Under the pieces are notes generated by a model. The model was not told the origin of the DNA. It was given only the letters and a program-made list of their open reading frames with translations, and did not search any database. The position numbers and the translations under genes were made by a program. From NCBI GenBank assembly GCA_963791625.1, contig CAWBTA010000006.1:2046001-2110000 (forward strand): a DNA stretch of 64,000 bases. The letters run 5' to 3'. Every line of letters begins with the position of its first letter. The first letter of the stretch is position 1. This DNA comes from JANMCE01 sp963791625 (GTDB taxonomy: Bacteria > Actinomycetota > Acidimicrobiia > Acidimicrobiales > Ilumatobacteraceae). Below, piece after piece: positions 16,561 to 26,252 of the stretch.

Positions 16561-17451
16561 ATGAGCTCACCTGCTGCCGCGTGGCACCCGGACCCCATGG
16601 GTCGACATCAACTGCGCTACTGGGATGGCCAGGCGTGGACGGAGCATGTCTCCACCAACGGGGTGCAAACCGTTGACCCGCTGCAGCCAACGGCCCCCGG
16701 ACAGGTCCAGGCGACGGCGACCGGAGCAGATGGAATCACCAAAATCGAACAGCTGACCAGCTTCGACAACGCGCACGATCCGTCGAAGATCCACGAGCAG
16801 GTGCACGGCAGCAACGGCTACCGCAGCGCCGGTGTAGGTGACGTCGCGTTCGAAGGTGACGGCACCATCTTCAACGAGCCGATTCTGGTTGTGAACCAGA
16901 AGGCGAAAGTGTTCGAGGTGACCAACCAGTACAGCGTGTTCGACCGCCAGGGTCGACAGATCGCCGCTGTCAACGAGGTGGGTCAGAGCGGCGCCAAGAA
17001 GGCCATGAGACTGCTCACGAATCTCGATCAGTTCATGACCCACAAGCTCGAAGTGGTGAATGGCGCCGGCGAGGTGCAACTGCGCATCACGCGACCGGCC
17101 AAGGTGATGAAGAGCACGGTCATCGTGAGCAACGCGCAGGATCAGGAGATCGGCCGGATCGTGCAGGACAACGTGTTCGGCAAGATCCACTTCACCCTCC
17201 AGGCCGGCGGCCACACCTACGGTGCGGTCAAGGCCGAGAACTGGCGGGCCTGGAACTTTCGCATCGAAGATCACGCCGGTACCGAGGTGGCCCGCATCAC
17301 CAAGACGTTCGAGGGTTTCGCCAAGGCCATGTTCACCACGGCCGACAACTACGTGGTGCAGATACACACACAGTTGGCGCAGCCGCTCAACACGCTCGTC
17401 GTCGCGGCCGCCCTCTGCGTTGACACGGCCCTGAAGCAGGACTCCAAGTAG
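16561..17451 (+). CDS. DUF2510 + phospholipid scramblase-like (LURP-one type) protein
   Basis: This 296-residue protein opens with a DUF2510 module (WHPDPMGRHQLRYWDGQAWT), a short actinobacterial N-terminal domain. After a Gln/Thr-rich linker it has a scramblase/tubby-like beta barrel: FNEPILVVNQKAKVFEVTNQ, then FDRQGRQIAAV, LEVVNGAGEVQLRITRPAKV and the closing hydrophobic LNTLVVAAALCVDTALKQ helix. The layout is seen in several actinobacterial proteins of unknown role, perhaps at the membrane. No partner genes are evident; the next gene begins 9 nt later with its own TANNNT box. Confidence 0.8.
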   Translation: MSSPAAAWHPDPMGRHQLRYWDGQAWTEHVSTNGVQTVDPLQPTAPGQVQATATGADGITKIEQLTSFDNAHDPSKIHEQVHGSNGYRSAGVGDVAFEGDGTIFNEPILVVNQKAKVFEVTNQYSVFDRQGRQIAAVNEVGQSGAKKAMRLLTNLDQFMTHKLEVVNGAGEVQLRITRPAKVMKSTVIVSNAQDQEIGRIVQDNVFGKIHFTLQAGGHTYGAVKAENWRAWNFRIEDHAGTEVARITKTFEGFAKAMFTTADNYVVQIHTQLAQPLNTLVVAAALCVDTALKQDSK

Positions 17452-17460
17452 CGTTTCGCC
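17449..17460 (+). promoter_or_regulatory. Leaderless -10 box for the DddP-like gene
   Basis: TAGCGT at 17449-17454 is 6 nt before the ATG at 17461 and includes the stop codon of the preceding gene. Confidence 0.45.
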
Positions 17461-18685
17461 ATGACGCTTTCACCGCTCGGTATCGACGTCCCTGGCCGTC
17501 TCGCTGCGATCGATCAGACCAAACTGTGCACCGACCGACTGGCAAGAGTCCGCGAACAGCTCGTACGGCTCGACTACGGAGCCGCGGTTCTCAGCGACCC
17601 CATGAACATCCGGTACGCGACCGGATCGCGAAACATGGCGGTGTGGACCTTGCACGGCCCTGGTCGCTACGTCTTCGTCCCGGTCGACGGTCCGGTAGTG
17701 ATGTTCGAGTTCGCGTCGTCGCAGCACAACCTCGCCGGTCTCACCACGATCGACGAAGTGCGTAACAGCACGTCGTGGTTCTACTTCATGGCCGGTCCGC
17801 GTACGCAGGAGAAAGGCCGGCGTGTGGGCGAGCGAGATTATCGACCTCATGCGCCAGTACGGAGGCGTCGACCAGCGCTTGGCCGTCGATCGGTGCGAGC
17901 CGTGGGGGGCGGCCCATCTGATCAACGCCGGCATCTCGCTGCATGATGCGCAGGAGCCCCTCGAGTTGGCCCGCGTGATCAAGACGACCGAGGAGTTGGC
18001 CTGTCTGCAACTTTCGATGGACGTGTGCGACCTTGCCGTTGCCCGCATGCGTTCGAAGCTGGAGCCTGGCGTTACCGAGAATCAGTTGTGGTCCGAACTG
18101 CACGCCACCAACATTGCCCACGACGGTGAGTGGATCGAGGCCCGCCTCCTCACGTCCGGTCCCCGCACGAACCCATGGTTTCAGGAGAGCGGTAACCGCA
18201 CCATTCAAGCCGGTGAGCTGGTGGCGTTTGATACCGACATGGTCGGCCCTGTCGGCTACCTGGCCGACATCTCCCGCACCTGGGTGTGCCCGGGCAAGTC
18301 AGCCACTGCCGCCCAACGCACCCAGTTCGAAATCGCTCAGGAGCAGGTGCTCACCAACATCGAACTCCTGCGCCCAGGCCTCGGGTTCCGCGAATTCGGC
18401 GAGAAGTGCTGGACCGTGCCCGACCGCTTCGTTCCAAACCGCTACATGATGATGCTGCACGGCGCCGGCCTCGTTGACGAGTATCCCACCGTTGCCTACG
18501 CGGTCGATTTCAAGGACTGGGGCTACGACGGCACGTTCGAAGAAAACATGGTCGTGTGCGTCGAGAGTTATATCGGCGAGGTCGGCGGCCCCCACGGCGT
18601 GAAGTTGGAGCAGCAAGTGGTGATCACAGCCAACGGCGCCGTGCCGCTGTCCAATACGCCGTTCGTTGATTCACTCGACGTATGA
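17461..18685 (+). CDS. M24-family metalloprotein resembling DMSP lyase DddP (one frame break)
   Basis: Removing one base near 17815-17822 joins MTLSPLGIDV... to ...WASEIIDLMRQYGG and gives 407 residues with a creatinase N-domain and an M24 'pita-bread' C-domain. Putative metal ligands (corrected numbering) are Asp257, Asp259, Asp269, His333, Glu368 and Glu383. Their spacing (2, 10, 64, 35, 15) equals that remembered for the DddP iron site (D295, D297, D307, H371, E406, E421). Tyr328 and Asp339 fall where DddP has Y366 and D377, and Trp62 in NMAVW lies near W95. GEWIEARLL and GPRTNPWFQE also recall DddP. DddP cleaves dimethylsulfoniopropionate to DMS and acrylate. A peptidase or ectoine-hydrolase relative is the alternative. 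Confidence 0.7.
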
Positions 18686-19252
18686 GCAACTGGAGTGAGT
18701 GGCGGGCGCAGGTCGATCTGGACGACTATGAGGCCCGTTGGCAGCAGATGGTTGACGACGGCGCCAACCCGCATGGGGAGGCCGATTTCATCGATCGCTT
18801 CGCCCCCTCCTCCGTGCTCGATGCCGGGTGCGGCACCGGGCGGGTGGGCATCGAACTCGCCCGTCGTGGCATTGAGGTGGTGGGTACCGATCTGGACGCG
18901 GACATGCTCTCGTACGCACGCAAGAAGGCTCCGCAGATCGACTGGATTCACTCAGACTTGGTCCACCTCGACCTCGGGCGCGTCTTTGATGTGGTGGCGT
19001 TGGCCGGCAATGTGATCCCCTACGTCGAACCACCTGATCGGCCGGCCGCCGTCGCCGGTGCCGCCCGCCACGTGGCCATCGGCGGCTATCTGATTGCCGG
19101 CTTCACGCTCCGCGGCGGACTGGTTCGCGCTGGCCGACTATGACCGGTGGTGCACCAAAGCAGGCGTGCGCCGGGTCGCCCACTATGCGACCTGGACCGG
19201 AGATGACTACGACGGCGGTGACTACGTCGTTGCGGTGCATCGTCGCCCGTAA
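18682..19252 (+). CDS. SAM-dependent methyltransferase (one frame break)
   Basis: The class I methyltransferase has motif I VLDAGCGTGRVGIELAR (about residue 45), the acidic GTDLDADML segment and a FDVVALAGNVI motif. The frame breaks at 19111-19119; the next frame supplies DWFALADYDRW ... YVVAVHRRP, ending at TAA 19250-19252. Removal of one base gives 189 residues. The start overlaps the stop of the DddP-like gene (ATGA at 18682), so the two are co-translated. The substrate is unknown; coupling to a possible sulfur-compound enzyme is suggestive only. Confidence 0.8.
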
Positions 19253-19258
19253 GCAGCC

Positions 19259-22200
19259 CTAGCTGACTGGATTCTCGGCCGGTCGTCCGGTGGCGAAGTC
19301 GTCCCACAGCGCCCGATACGCGCCCCCTTCGGCCAGCAGCTCGTCATGCGAACCCGACTCCACGATGCGGCCGCCATCGACCACGAAGATGCGATCGGCT
19401 GATGCCGCGGTGGTCAAGCGATGGGCTACCAGCAGCGTGGTACGCCCCTGCGCCGCGGCGTGCATGGCCCGTTGCACGCGAGCTTCGGTGGCGAGGTCGA
19501 GCTGCGATGTAGCTTCATCGAGCAGGAGGATGGCCGGGTTGACCAGGAGAGCCCTGGCCAGGGCAATCAACTGCCGCTGACCCGACGACAGCGACCGACC
19601 GCGCTCGCTGACCGCGGTGCGGTAGCCGTTGGGCAACGACGCTACGAAGTCATGCGCACCGACGGCGCGAGCCGCTGCCTCGACCTCGGCATCCGTGGCA
19701 TTTTCGGCGCCGTACGCAATATTGTCCCGCACGGTTCCCGTGAACAGAAACGCTTCCTGGGGAACGACACCGAGATGCCTGCGGTACGCACCCAGTTCGA
19801 GCGAGCGCAGATCGCTTCCGTCTATGAGTATCTGACCCGACGCCGGGTCGTAGTAGCGGGCCACCAGCTTCACGATGGTCGACTTTCCTGCGCCCGTCTC
19901 CCCCACCAGTGCCACCGTTTCACCGGGCCGAATATGCATGGTGACGCCCGACAGCGCATCACGAACGCCACCGTCGTAGCGGAACGAGACGTCGTCGAAG
20001 ATCACATCACCGGCGACGACCGACGGGAAGATTGGATGGGCAGCCGGTGGAGTGGCCGACGGAGTCGACAGCAGTTCACCGATTCGGGACGTGGAGACCG
20101 ACGCTTGCTGCCAGGTATCGAAGACCTGTGAGAGCTGTTGAATGGGCGAGAAGAACTGACCCACGTACAAGATGAACGCCACCACGACGGGGGCGGTAAC
20201 CGTGCCGCGGGCCGTCAACGCCGCGCCGGCACCAAGCACCAGCACACCGGTGAGGTCGCCCAAAACGTTCACCAGCGGAAAGAATACCGAGATGAGCCTT
20301 TGTGAGCTGAGCCGGGCATTTCGATAGGCGCTGTTGACTGATCGGAAGCCGCCGATGTTGCGATCCTGTCGCACCGACGCCTGCGTCAGCCGGACGCCCG
20401 CCAGGCTCTCTTGCAGGTTCGCGTTCACGGTTGCAATGGCGTCGCGTGATCGGTCGTACGCCCGTCGCGCCCGACGCTGAAACCACACCGTGGCGATCAC
20501 GAGCGGCGGGATCATGGCCGCGGTTACCAGTGCCAATGGCGGAGACAACACCACGAGAAAAACAAAGACTCCAACGCACGTCAGCCCGCCAACGATGGCG
20601 GTCACCAGCCCGGTCTGAATCAACTGAGACAGCGACTCAACATCGGTCGTCATGCGGGTCATGATGCGACCGTCCAGCTCGCGGTCGTAGTAATCGAGCG
20701 ACAATCGCTGCAGCTGTCCGAAGATGGTGAGGCGCAATGAGTAGAGCACGCTCTCCGAGGTGCGACCCGTGACGAGGGTGTAACCCCACGTAACGACCGC
20801 GTCAAGCAGCACAGCGGCCAGAAACAGCAAGGCCGAGCCGAACAGCAGCGACTGGTTACCGAGGCGCACCCCCTGATCGAGTCCGCGTCGAATGAGGAAC
20901 GGTCCCGTCAGCGTCAGCAGCGCGTCGACAACCACCAACGCGAACCCGAACATCAGCCGTCCGCGCCACGGTCGGAGATAGTCGAGAATACGAAACGGCG
21001 AGGCAGGCGCTGCCGTTGCCAAGGCGTCGTCCACATCGGGGTGGTCCACTACTGGCGGCAGCGTTTCCAGTCGCGCCAGCAACTCTGGCGTGGCCGACAA
21101 CGCGCCCATGCCCCCTGCTCCCGGTGGCCCCTGGCGCTGCGGCCCCGCCTCGATCATGGCCACCGGGGCGTCATCATCGGGCTCCGGCCACGCTGCGATC
21201 GTTTTGCCGTCAACTGTCGCCCCCATGGCGTGCACGACTGGATCATCCTCGCCGCCTTCGGCTCCTTCGCCCGGCCCGGCCAACAGACTTCGATACAGCA
21301 CTGACGATGCGAGAAGTTCCTCGTGCGTCCCGTCGGCAACGACACGCCCCTTGTCGATGACAACGATGCGATCAGCCAAGCGAAGCGTCGATCGACGGTG
21401 CGCGACCAGGATGGTGGTTCGGCCCTGCATGATCGTGCCCAGCGTGTCGTGGATGGCTTCTTCGGTCGTTGCATCCACCGATGACGTTGCATCGTCAAGC
21501 ACGAGAATCCGCGGGTCACCCAGGATGGCCCGGGCCAACGCAACCCGCTGCCGCTGGCCCCCCGAAATGGTGACGCCCCGTTCGCCAACCACTGTGTCGT
21601 ACCCGTTGGGCAGTGCCATCACGAAGTCGTGAGCACCTGCCGCGCGAGCCGCCGCCTCGACCTCAGGCTGGGTGGCGTCGGGACGGGCGTAGGCAATGTT
21701 GGCCCGGACCGTGTCGGAGAAAAGGAACGCCTCCTCGAACGCAACCCCGACCTGATGTCGTAGCGAGTCGAGGGTGACGTCTCGCACGTCCACCCCATCG
21801 ATCGTGATACTGCCCGAGGTCGCGTCATAGAACCGCGGCAGCAGTGCCGTCACCGTCGACTTGCCAGACCCACTGGCGCCGACCAGCGCCACCACCTCGC
21901 CGGCGCGAACATGCAGATCGAATCCGTCAAGCACCGGCTGCTTCAACGAGTACCCGAATCGCACGCCTTCAAAGCGAACCTCGCCCCGCGCCGTCGGCAG
22001 GGCCACGGCGTCGGCCCGTTCGATCACGAGTGGCGTTGCATCCAAAACATCGAGCACCCGCTCGGCTCCGGCCCGAGCCTGCTGCGAGGTGGCGAACACC
22101 ACGCTCATCATCCGTACGGGTGCCACGAGCTGGACGAGGTAGGTGGAGAACGCGAGGAACGTGCCCAGGCTGAGGCGACCGTGTATCGAGAGCCAGCCGC

Positions 22201-23014
22201 CCAACGCCAGCACCGCCACTTGGGCAAGGACCGGTACCGTCGCCAGCCCGGCGGTGTACTTCGCCTGCAGCTTGACGAGCCGAACACGCGAGCCGAAGAG
22301 GTTCTTGGCGGCCGACGCCAGCCGTCGCTGCTCGCGATCTTCCTGCCCGAAACCTTTCACCACTCGCACCCCGGTCACCGCCTCATCCACAACTCCCGCC
22401 ACTTCGCCGGACCGCTGCTGCGCGTGCCACGTCGCAGGGAACACCAGGCTTCGCATCCGCATCGACAGCGCCAACAAAAGCGGCAATGTCACCAGCGTCA
22501 CCAGGGTGAGCAACGGCGAAAGAATCACCATGACTACCAGCGCGACGATGAGCAACACCAGGTTCCCAATCACGATCGGCAAGAAGCCAAGCAGCGTCTG
22601 TAACAGGCCTAGATCAGACGATGCACGCGACACGAGTTGTCCCGTTTGCAGTTTGTCGTGCCCGGCAAAATCGAGCCGCTGCAACCGTTCGTAGATGGCG
22701 TTGCGCAGATCGAACTGCACCTCCAGGCTCACCCTCCCGCCGACCCACCGCCGCACATAGGCGCAGGCAAACGTGAACAGTGACGCCGTCACCAAGAGGA
22801 TCAAGAGCGGCCACACCGGACGGCGATGAGCGACGATCACATCGTCAATCACCAGCCGCTCCACCACCGGCACCAGCGCATAGATACCCTGCCCGAAAAC
22901 CGAAACCCCGAACGCAACCAGCGCATCGCGCTTGTGCGCCGCCACGAACGGCCACAACCGCTTGATCCATCCCCCGCTGCCAATCGGAGCTGGCTCCAGC
23001 GGTCGAGATCCCAT
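19259..23014 (-). CDS. Fused ABC exporter with two TMD-NBD halves
   Basis: This 1251-residue protein is an ABCB-type full transporter. Half 1 (about 1-610) has a six-helix domain and an NBD with GASGSGKST, ISGGQRQRVALARA and ILVLDDATSSVD. Half 2 (about 690-1251) has GETGAGKST, LSSGQRQLIALARA and ILLLDEATSQLD. The catalytic glutamate after Walker B is Asp in half 1 and Glu in half 2, so ATP hydrolysis is probably asymmetric, as in heterodimeric exporters. An acidic, Gly/Pro-rich linker joins the halves. The ATG at 23014 follows a TANNNT box. Likely a lipid or drug exporter; the substrate is unknown. Confidence 0.9.
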   Translation of the reverse strand: MGSRPLEPAPIGSGGWIKRLWPFVAAHKRDALVAFGVSVFGQGIYALVPVVERLVIDDVIVAHRRPVWPLLILLVTASLFTFACAYVRRWVGGRVSLEVQFDLRNAIYERLQRLDFAGHDKLQTGQLVSRASSDLGLLQTLLGFLPIVIGNLVLLIVALVVMVILSPLLTLVTLVTLPLLLALSMRMRSLVFPATWHAQQRSGEVAGVVDEAVTGVRVVKGFGQEDREQRRLASAAKNLFGSRVRLVKLQAKYTAGLATVPVLAQVAVLALGGWLSIHGRLSLGTFLAFSTYLVQLVAPVRMMSVVFATSQQARAGAERVLDVLDATPLVIERADAVALPTARGEVRFEGVRFGYSLKQPVLDGFDLHVRAGEVVALVGASGSGKSTVTALLPRFYDATSGSITIDGVDVRDVTLDSLRHQVGVAFEEAFLFSDTVRANIAYARPDATQPEVEAAARAAGAHDFVMALPNGYDTVVGERGVTISGGQRQRVALARAILGDPRILVLDDATSSVDATTEEAIHDTLGTIMQGRTTILVAHRRSTLRLADRIVVIDKGRVVADGTHEELLASSVLYRSLLAGPGEGAEGGEDDPVVHAMGATVDGKTIAAWPEPDDDAPVAMIEAGPQRQGPPGAGGMGALSATPELLARLETLPPVVDHPDVDDALATAAPASPFRILDYLRPWRGRLMFGFALVVVDALLTLTGPFLIRRGLDQGVRLGNQSLLFGSALLFLAAVLLDAVVTWGYTLVTGRTSESVLYSLRLTIFGQLQRLSLDYYDRELDGRIMTRMTTDVESLSQLIQTGLVTAIVGGLTCVGVFVFLVVLSPPLALVTAAMIPPLVIATVWFQRRARRAYDRSRDAIATVNANLQESLAGVRLTQASVRQDRNIGGFRSVNSAYRNARLSSQRLISVFFPLVNVLGDLTGVLVLGAGAALTARGTVTAPVVVAFILYVGQFFSPIQQLSQVFDTWQQASVSTSRIGELLSTPSATPPAAHPIFPSVVAGDVIFDDVSFRYDGGVRDALSGVTMHIRPGETVALVGETGAGKSTIVKLVARYYDPASGQILIDGSDLRSLELGAYRRHLGVVPQEAFLFTGTVRDNIAYGAENATDAEVEAAARAVGAHDFVASLPNGYRTAVSERGRSLSSGQRQLIALARALLVNPAILLLDEATSQLDLATEARVQRAMHAAAQGRTTLLVAHRLTTAASADRIFVVDGGRIVESGSHDELLAEGGAYRALWDDFATGRPAENPVS

Positions 23015-23027
23015 CGCCGCCACACTA
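23015..23027 (-). promoter_or_regulatory. Leaderless -10 box for the fused ABC exporter
   Basis: TAGTGT (23027-23022) is 7 nt before the ATG at 23014. Confidence 0.5.
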
Positions 23028-23174
23028 CGCCTGGCCGTACGACAGGGCGGGTTGGACGATCCGCAAATGGCCATTCGGCACTCACCGACGAGCGGGCGGG
23101 GAGATGATTCGTCCGCCGACGGCCTCAGTGTTCACTCTGCCATCGAGCATCCGGCGGGAGCATCACTGCCAGAT

Positions 23175-24368
23175 TCAGAGCAGTGCCTCGAGGCCGGCGA
23201 CGGCGACGGCGGCCGACGGCATCGCGCTGATCTCGTCCTTGATTTTCGATGCGGCTTGGCGATAGGAGGGTTCGCTCAGCAGTGCCATCACTCGATCGCG
23301 CACGGCGTCAGCTGATATCTCGTCGCGCAGCAGTCGTTGACCCGCACCCGCGGTGACGACCCGCTCGGCGTTGCTCCATTGATCGGCACCTTGGGGAACG
23401 ACCAGCAGGGGCACTCCGTGGGCCAGGGCGCCAAGCACCGTACCCGACCCGCCGTGAGCGACCACCGCGTCACACCACGGGAGAACTTCGTGCTGGGGGA
23501 TGTAGTTGCGGATAATCACATCCCTCGGTTGAGGCCCGAGCGCCGCGGGGTCGTTGTGCTGACCGACGGTAACGATCAGATTGACATGATCGCGCAGAGC
23601 TTCGATCACGACGCGGAACACCTCCAGGTTGGTGTTCCAGACCGTCCCCAGCGTGACATACACCGTGGGCCGTTGCGTGAGGTCGTCGAGCCACGCCGGC
23701 CGTTCCGTGACCTGCACGTCGCCTGCGGCCGGCCGCATCGGCTGCACGATGGCGACGTCGGCGATCTCTGGATTCTGGAATGTTCGTGGACACGGGTCGA
23801 CGTAGAGGTATCGGAAGAGTCCGGCGAGCGGATGGGGTTCGAGTCCGCGAGCTCGCCAGTGCGCAGCGGCAGTAGCACCGGCCGCTTCAAGCAATGCACG
23901 GGGGACGAGCGAGCCGTATCCGACATCGACATAGGGAACACCCAGCGCCGTACTGACCAGCGGCGCAGCCAGCTCGGCCACCTCGTGCACGACCAGGTCC
24001 GGTTGCCACGTCGCCATGATCGACTCGAGATCGACGACTCGCGGCGCCAGTTCCAGGTTGGCGAAGATCTCCGTGAAGAAGAACTCGCGCTGGGCGTCGC
24101 CGACCAGCGCGGTGTGGTTGGGGAACCGTGGCGCCCATTCGTCGCGAAATGTCTCCGGTGTCCCAGCCTCGAACACCGTGAAGCCCGCGTCCCGTGCCCG
24201 ACCGACCACCGGATGACCCGACGCGAAGGCCACCGTGTGCCCCGACGCTCGCGCCGCGGTGGCAAGAGGTAGCAGCGGTTCGAAGTGGCCCGACAGAGGG
24301 CGACAGGTGAACAGGATCCTGGACTTGCCGCTCACATCCGCACTCCACGTAACACTCGGGGCGATCAC
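23175..24368 (-). CDS. GT1-family glycosyltransferase (MGT/UGT type)
   Basis: The 397-residue protein starts at GTG 24368. It has the two-domain GT-B fold of macrolide/UDP-type glycosyltransferases: N-terminal RPLSGHFEPLLPLATAARA with the catalytic-type histidine, and the C-terminal nucleotide-sugar motif VVAHGGSGTVLGALAHGVP followed by PQGADQWSNAERV. Such enzymes glycosylate natural products, lipids or xenobiotics. It lies 160 nt upstream of the ABC exporter on the same strand; both have their own TANNNT boxes, so a shared operon is not certain. Confidence 0.87.
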   Translation of the reverse strand: MIAPSVTWSADVSGKSRILFTCRPLSGHFEPLLPLATAARASGHTVAFASGHPVVGRARDAGFTVFEAGTPETFRDEWAPRFPNHTALVGDAQREFFFTEIFANLELAPRVVDLESIMATWQPDLVVHEVAELAAPLVSTALGVPYVDVGYGSLVPRALLEAAGATAAAHWRARGLEPHPLAGLFRYLYVDPCPRTFQNPEIADVAIVQPMRPAAGDVQVTERPAWLDDLTQRPTVYVTLGTVWNTNLEVFRVVIEALRDHVNLIVTVGQHNDPAALGPQPRDVIIRNYIPQHEVLPWCDAVVAHGGSGTVLGALAHGVPLLVVPQGADQWSNAERVVTAGAGQRLLRDEISADAVRDRVMALLSEPSYRQAASKIKDEISAMPSAAVAVAGLEALL

Positions 24369-24382
24369 AGAGATACAAACTA
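24369..24382 (-). promoter_or_regulatory. Leaderless -10 box for the glycosyltransferase
   Basis: TAGTTT (24382-24377) is 8 nt before the GTG at 24368. Confidence 0.4.
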
Positions 24383-24426
24383 TCGACGATTTGTGATCGT
24401 TGCGGTCCCGTTGGAGTCAGGAAGCG

Positions 24427-25047
24427 TTAGGTCAGCCGCTTTGAGCGAAAGACGGCCGCTAGTCGTGTCGAGAGCGCGCCAAAGATGCAACCCAGAACCA
24501 GTGTGGCCAACACGGTGAAGTACACGACGCTGTAGGGACGGGAGAGGACATCGCTGATGCCGCTCGACGCGACATCGGCAACGCTCTGCTTGTGCTCGAC
24601 GGCTTCGAGACCCTGTACCCCGGTCACGATCCACCAGAACACGACGCACGCGAACGCGCCGAACGTGGCCGGCACGAAGTACCAATCGCCGAGGAAGACC
24701 GAAGCGACGAGCAGCGCAGCGAGGATCGCGATCCACAAACCAATGCCCCAATAGTCGGACAGGCCAGCGGTCTTGACCGCCAACACCATGGTGGCCATCC
24801 CGGCCGTTGCACCAACCATGCACGCCACCACCACCTTGCGAAACGCCATCAGGTTTCCGCCGGCCGCGAAGTAGCAGGCCCACGCCACGAAACCAACCGG
24901 TGGCACCAACTGCACGCGAATGGGCACCACACCATGACCCGCGATGAACCAGTGAAATCGCACGTTTAGTACGAGCTCCATATAGATCAGAGAGAGCAAC
25001 CCGACCGCCATCGCGATCGGAAACAGACCTCTAACTCTGTCCGCCAT
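24427..25047 (-). CDS. DUF1097-like integral membrane protein
   Basis: A 206-residue hydrophobic protein with about six predicted helices. The segment GFVAWACYFAAGGNLMAFRK and the following ACMVGATAGMATMVLA resemble DUF1097 (YcdZ-type) inner-membrane proteins of unknown function. It is longer than typical members because of an insertion (VTGVQGLEAVEHKQSVADVA) before the last helix. The ATG at 25047 is used; GTG 25050 is adjacent. No functional partner is visible. Confidence 0.6.
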   Translation of the reverse strand: MADRVRGLFPIAMAVGLLSLIYMELVLNVRFHWFIAGHGVVPIRVQLVPPVGFVAWACYFAAGGNLMAFRKVVVACMVGATAGMATMVLAVKTAGLSDYWGIGLWIAILAALLVASVFLGDWYFVPATFGAFACVVFWWIVTGVQGLEAVEHKQSVADVASSGISDVLSRPYSVVYFTVLATLVLGCIFGALSTRLAAVFRSKRLT

Positions 25048-25185
25048 CACGCCTCTGACTCTCCGCTGTTCGTTGCCATCCGCGCGTCAACACGTTCGTC
25101 TTCGTCATCAAACCCCACTTGAGGAAGCTGCAACACGACCCCCCGGACGTGCTGTGGCGACAGTAACACCCCTGGTGAGGAATCT

Positions 25186-25198
25186 CCACAAATTGTGG
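25186..25198. promoter_or_regulatory. 13-bp palindrome between the sensor kinase and the DUF1097-like gene
   Basis: CCACAA-A-TTGTGG has perfect 6-bp arms. It lies 28 bp beyond the end of the kinase gene and about 140 bp upstream of the DUF1097-like start. It could be an operator for that gene. The 25051-25226 gap holds nothing else that I recognise. Confidence 0.3.
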
Positions 25199-25226
25199 TT
25201 AAACCGACATGAACTGGAAGGGGCCT

Positions 25227-26252
25227 CTACTGCAGCGTAGGTAGCGGCTGGCCGTGCGGGGCAACCAGCACACCCTCCACTGCGTTGAGTGCCACAAGGG
25301 AAAACGTGGTCGGTAAAAGTTTGGTCAGTATCAGCCGGGCACCATCGGCTTCAGCCAGCGTCCGACCGATCGACAGGCCAAGCCCGTTATGTTCGCCGAC
25401 TCCACGCCGGAAGATTTGTTCGGCAACGATAAGCTCGGTTCCTTCGTCCTGCACGTCGATTGAAGTCCCTCCGAGCAGCGACCGGGTCGCGAGCGTGATG
25501 GTGCCGTGGCCGTGACGATGGGCATTGCATATCAGCACGTCAAGAACCTGGTCGAAAGCAATGGCCGAACCCTGCACCACTGCGGATTCTCCGGGGACGA
25601 TACGGATGTGCCGAGCATCCCTGGTGAGGATTGGTTGCCATCGCTGGAGCGCACGGCGAATCACGTCGTCAACGACGACCACGCTGTCCAACCGAGCGGG
25701 CGCACGATCCAGGTGCAGCAGATGGTCGATGGTTCGTTCCATCTGCAGGAGGTCGTTGCGAAACGATTGTGTCTTTTCTGTCGGCCAACGCACCGGATCC
25801 AGCGCATCAAGCTTCAGCCGAAGCGATGCGAGCGGTGTTCGCAGCTGGTGAGAAACATCGGCGCTGAACTGCCGCTCGTGCAGGATCGCTTCCTTTACTC
25901 GGAACGCGCTGCTTTGAAAGGTCTGCGCGAGCTCGTCGATCTCGACGATGCCGGTGGGCGCCAATGGTTCGAACGACTCGCCCTGCCCACACAGCTCGGC
26001 AATGTGACGGAGTCTCTCCATCGGCCGAGTCAGCCGCCTGGCCTGGTAGGTCGCGAGCACATATCCGGCCAATACCATGCTGATGGAAAGACCGGCCAAG
26101 AGCACCCACACGACGTGCTCGTCGGTGCGAGATGCAGTCAACCGCCCGCCGTCGCGAACGAGCCGATCTAGCTCGATCAGGATCGGCGCGACGAACAACA
26201 CGGTCACGGCCACCAGCACCGCAGTGATCAACAGACTCGGGTGCTTCTTCAT
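25227..26252 (-). CDS. Two-component sensor histidine kinase
   Basis: A 341-residue kinase. Two membrane helices (about residues 8-27 and 47-70) flank a very short external loop of about 20 residues, followed by a HAMP segment (ARRLTRPMERLRHIAEL). The phosphoacceptor His is in FSADVSHQLRTPLASL. The ATP-binding domain has VLDVLICNAHRHG (N box), VQDEGTEL (G1) and NGLGLSIGRTLAEADGA (G2). The tiny sensor loop suggests membrane-level sensing. The ATG overlaps the stop of the response regulator (ATGA at 26249-26252). Confidence 0.92.
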   Translation of the reverse strand: MKKHPSLLITAVLVAVTVLFVAPILIELDRLVRDGGRLTASRTDEHVVWVLLAGLSISMVLAGYVLATYQARRLTRPMERLRHIAELCGQGESFEPLAPTGIVEIDELAQTFQSSAFRVKEAILHERQFSADVSHQLRTPLASLRLKLDALDPVRWPTEKTQSFRNDLLQMERTIDHLLHLDRAPARLDSVVVVDDVIRRALQRWQPILTRDARHIRIVPGESAVVQGSAIAFDQVLDVLICNAHRHGHGTITLATRSLLGGTSIDVQDEGTELIVAEQIFRRGVGEHNGLGLSIGRTLAEADGARLILTKLLPTTFSLVALNAVEGVLVAPHGQPLPTLQ

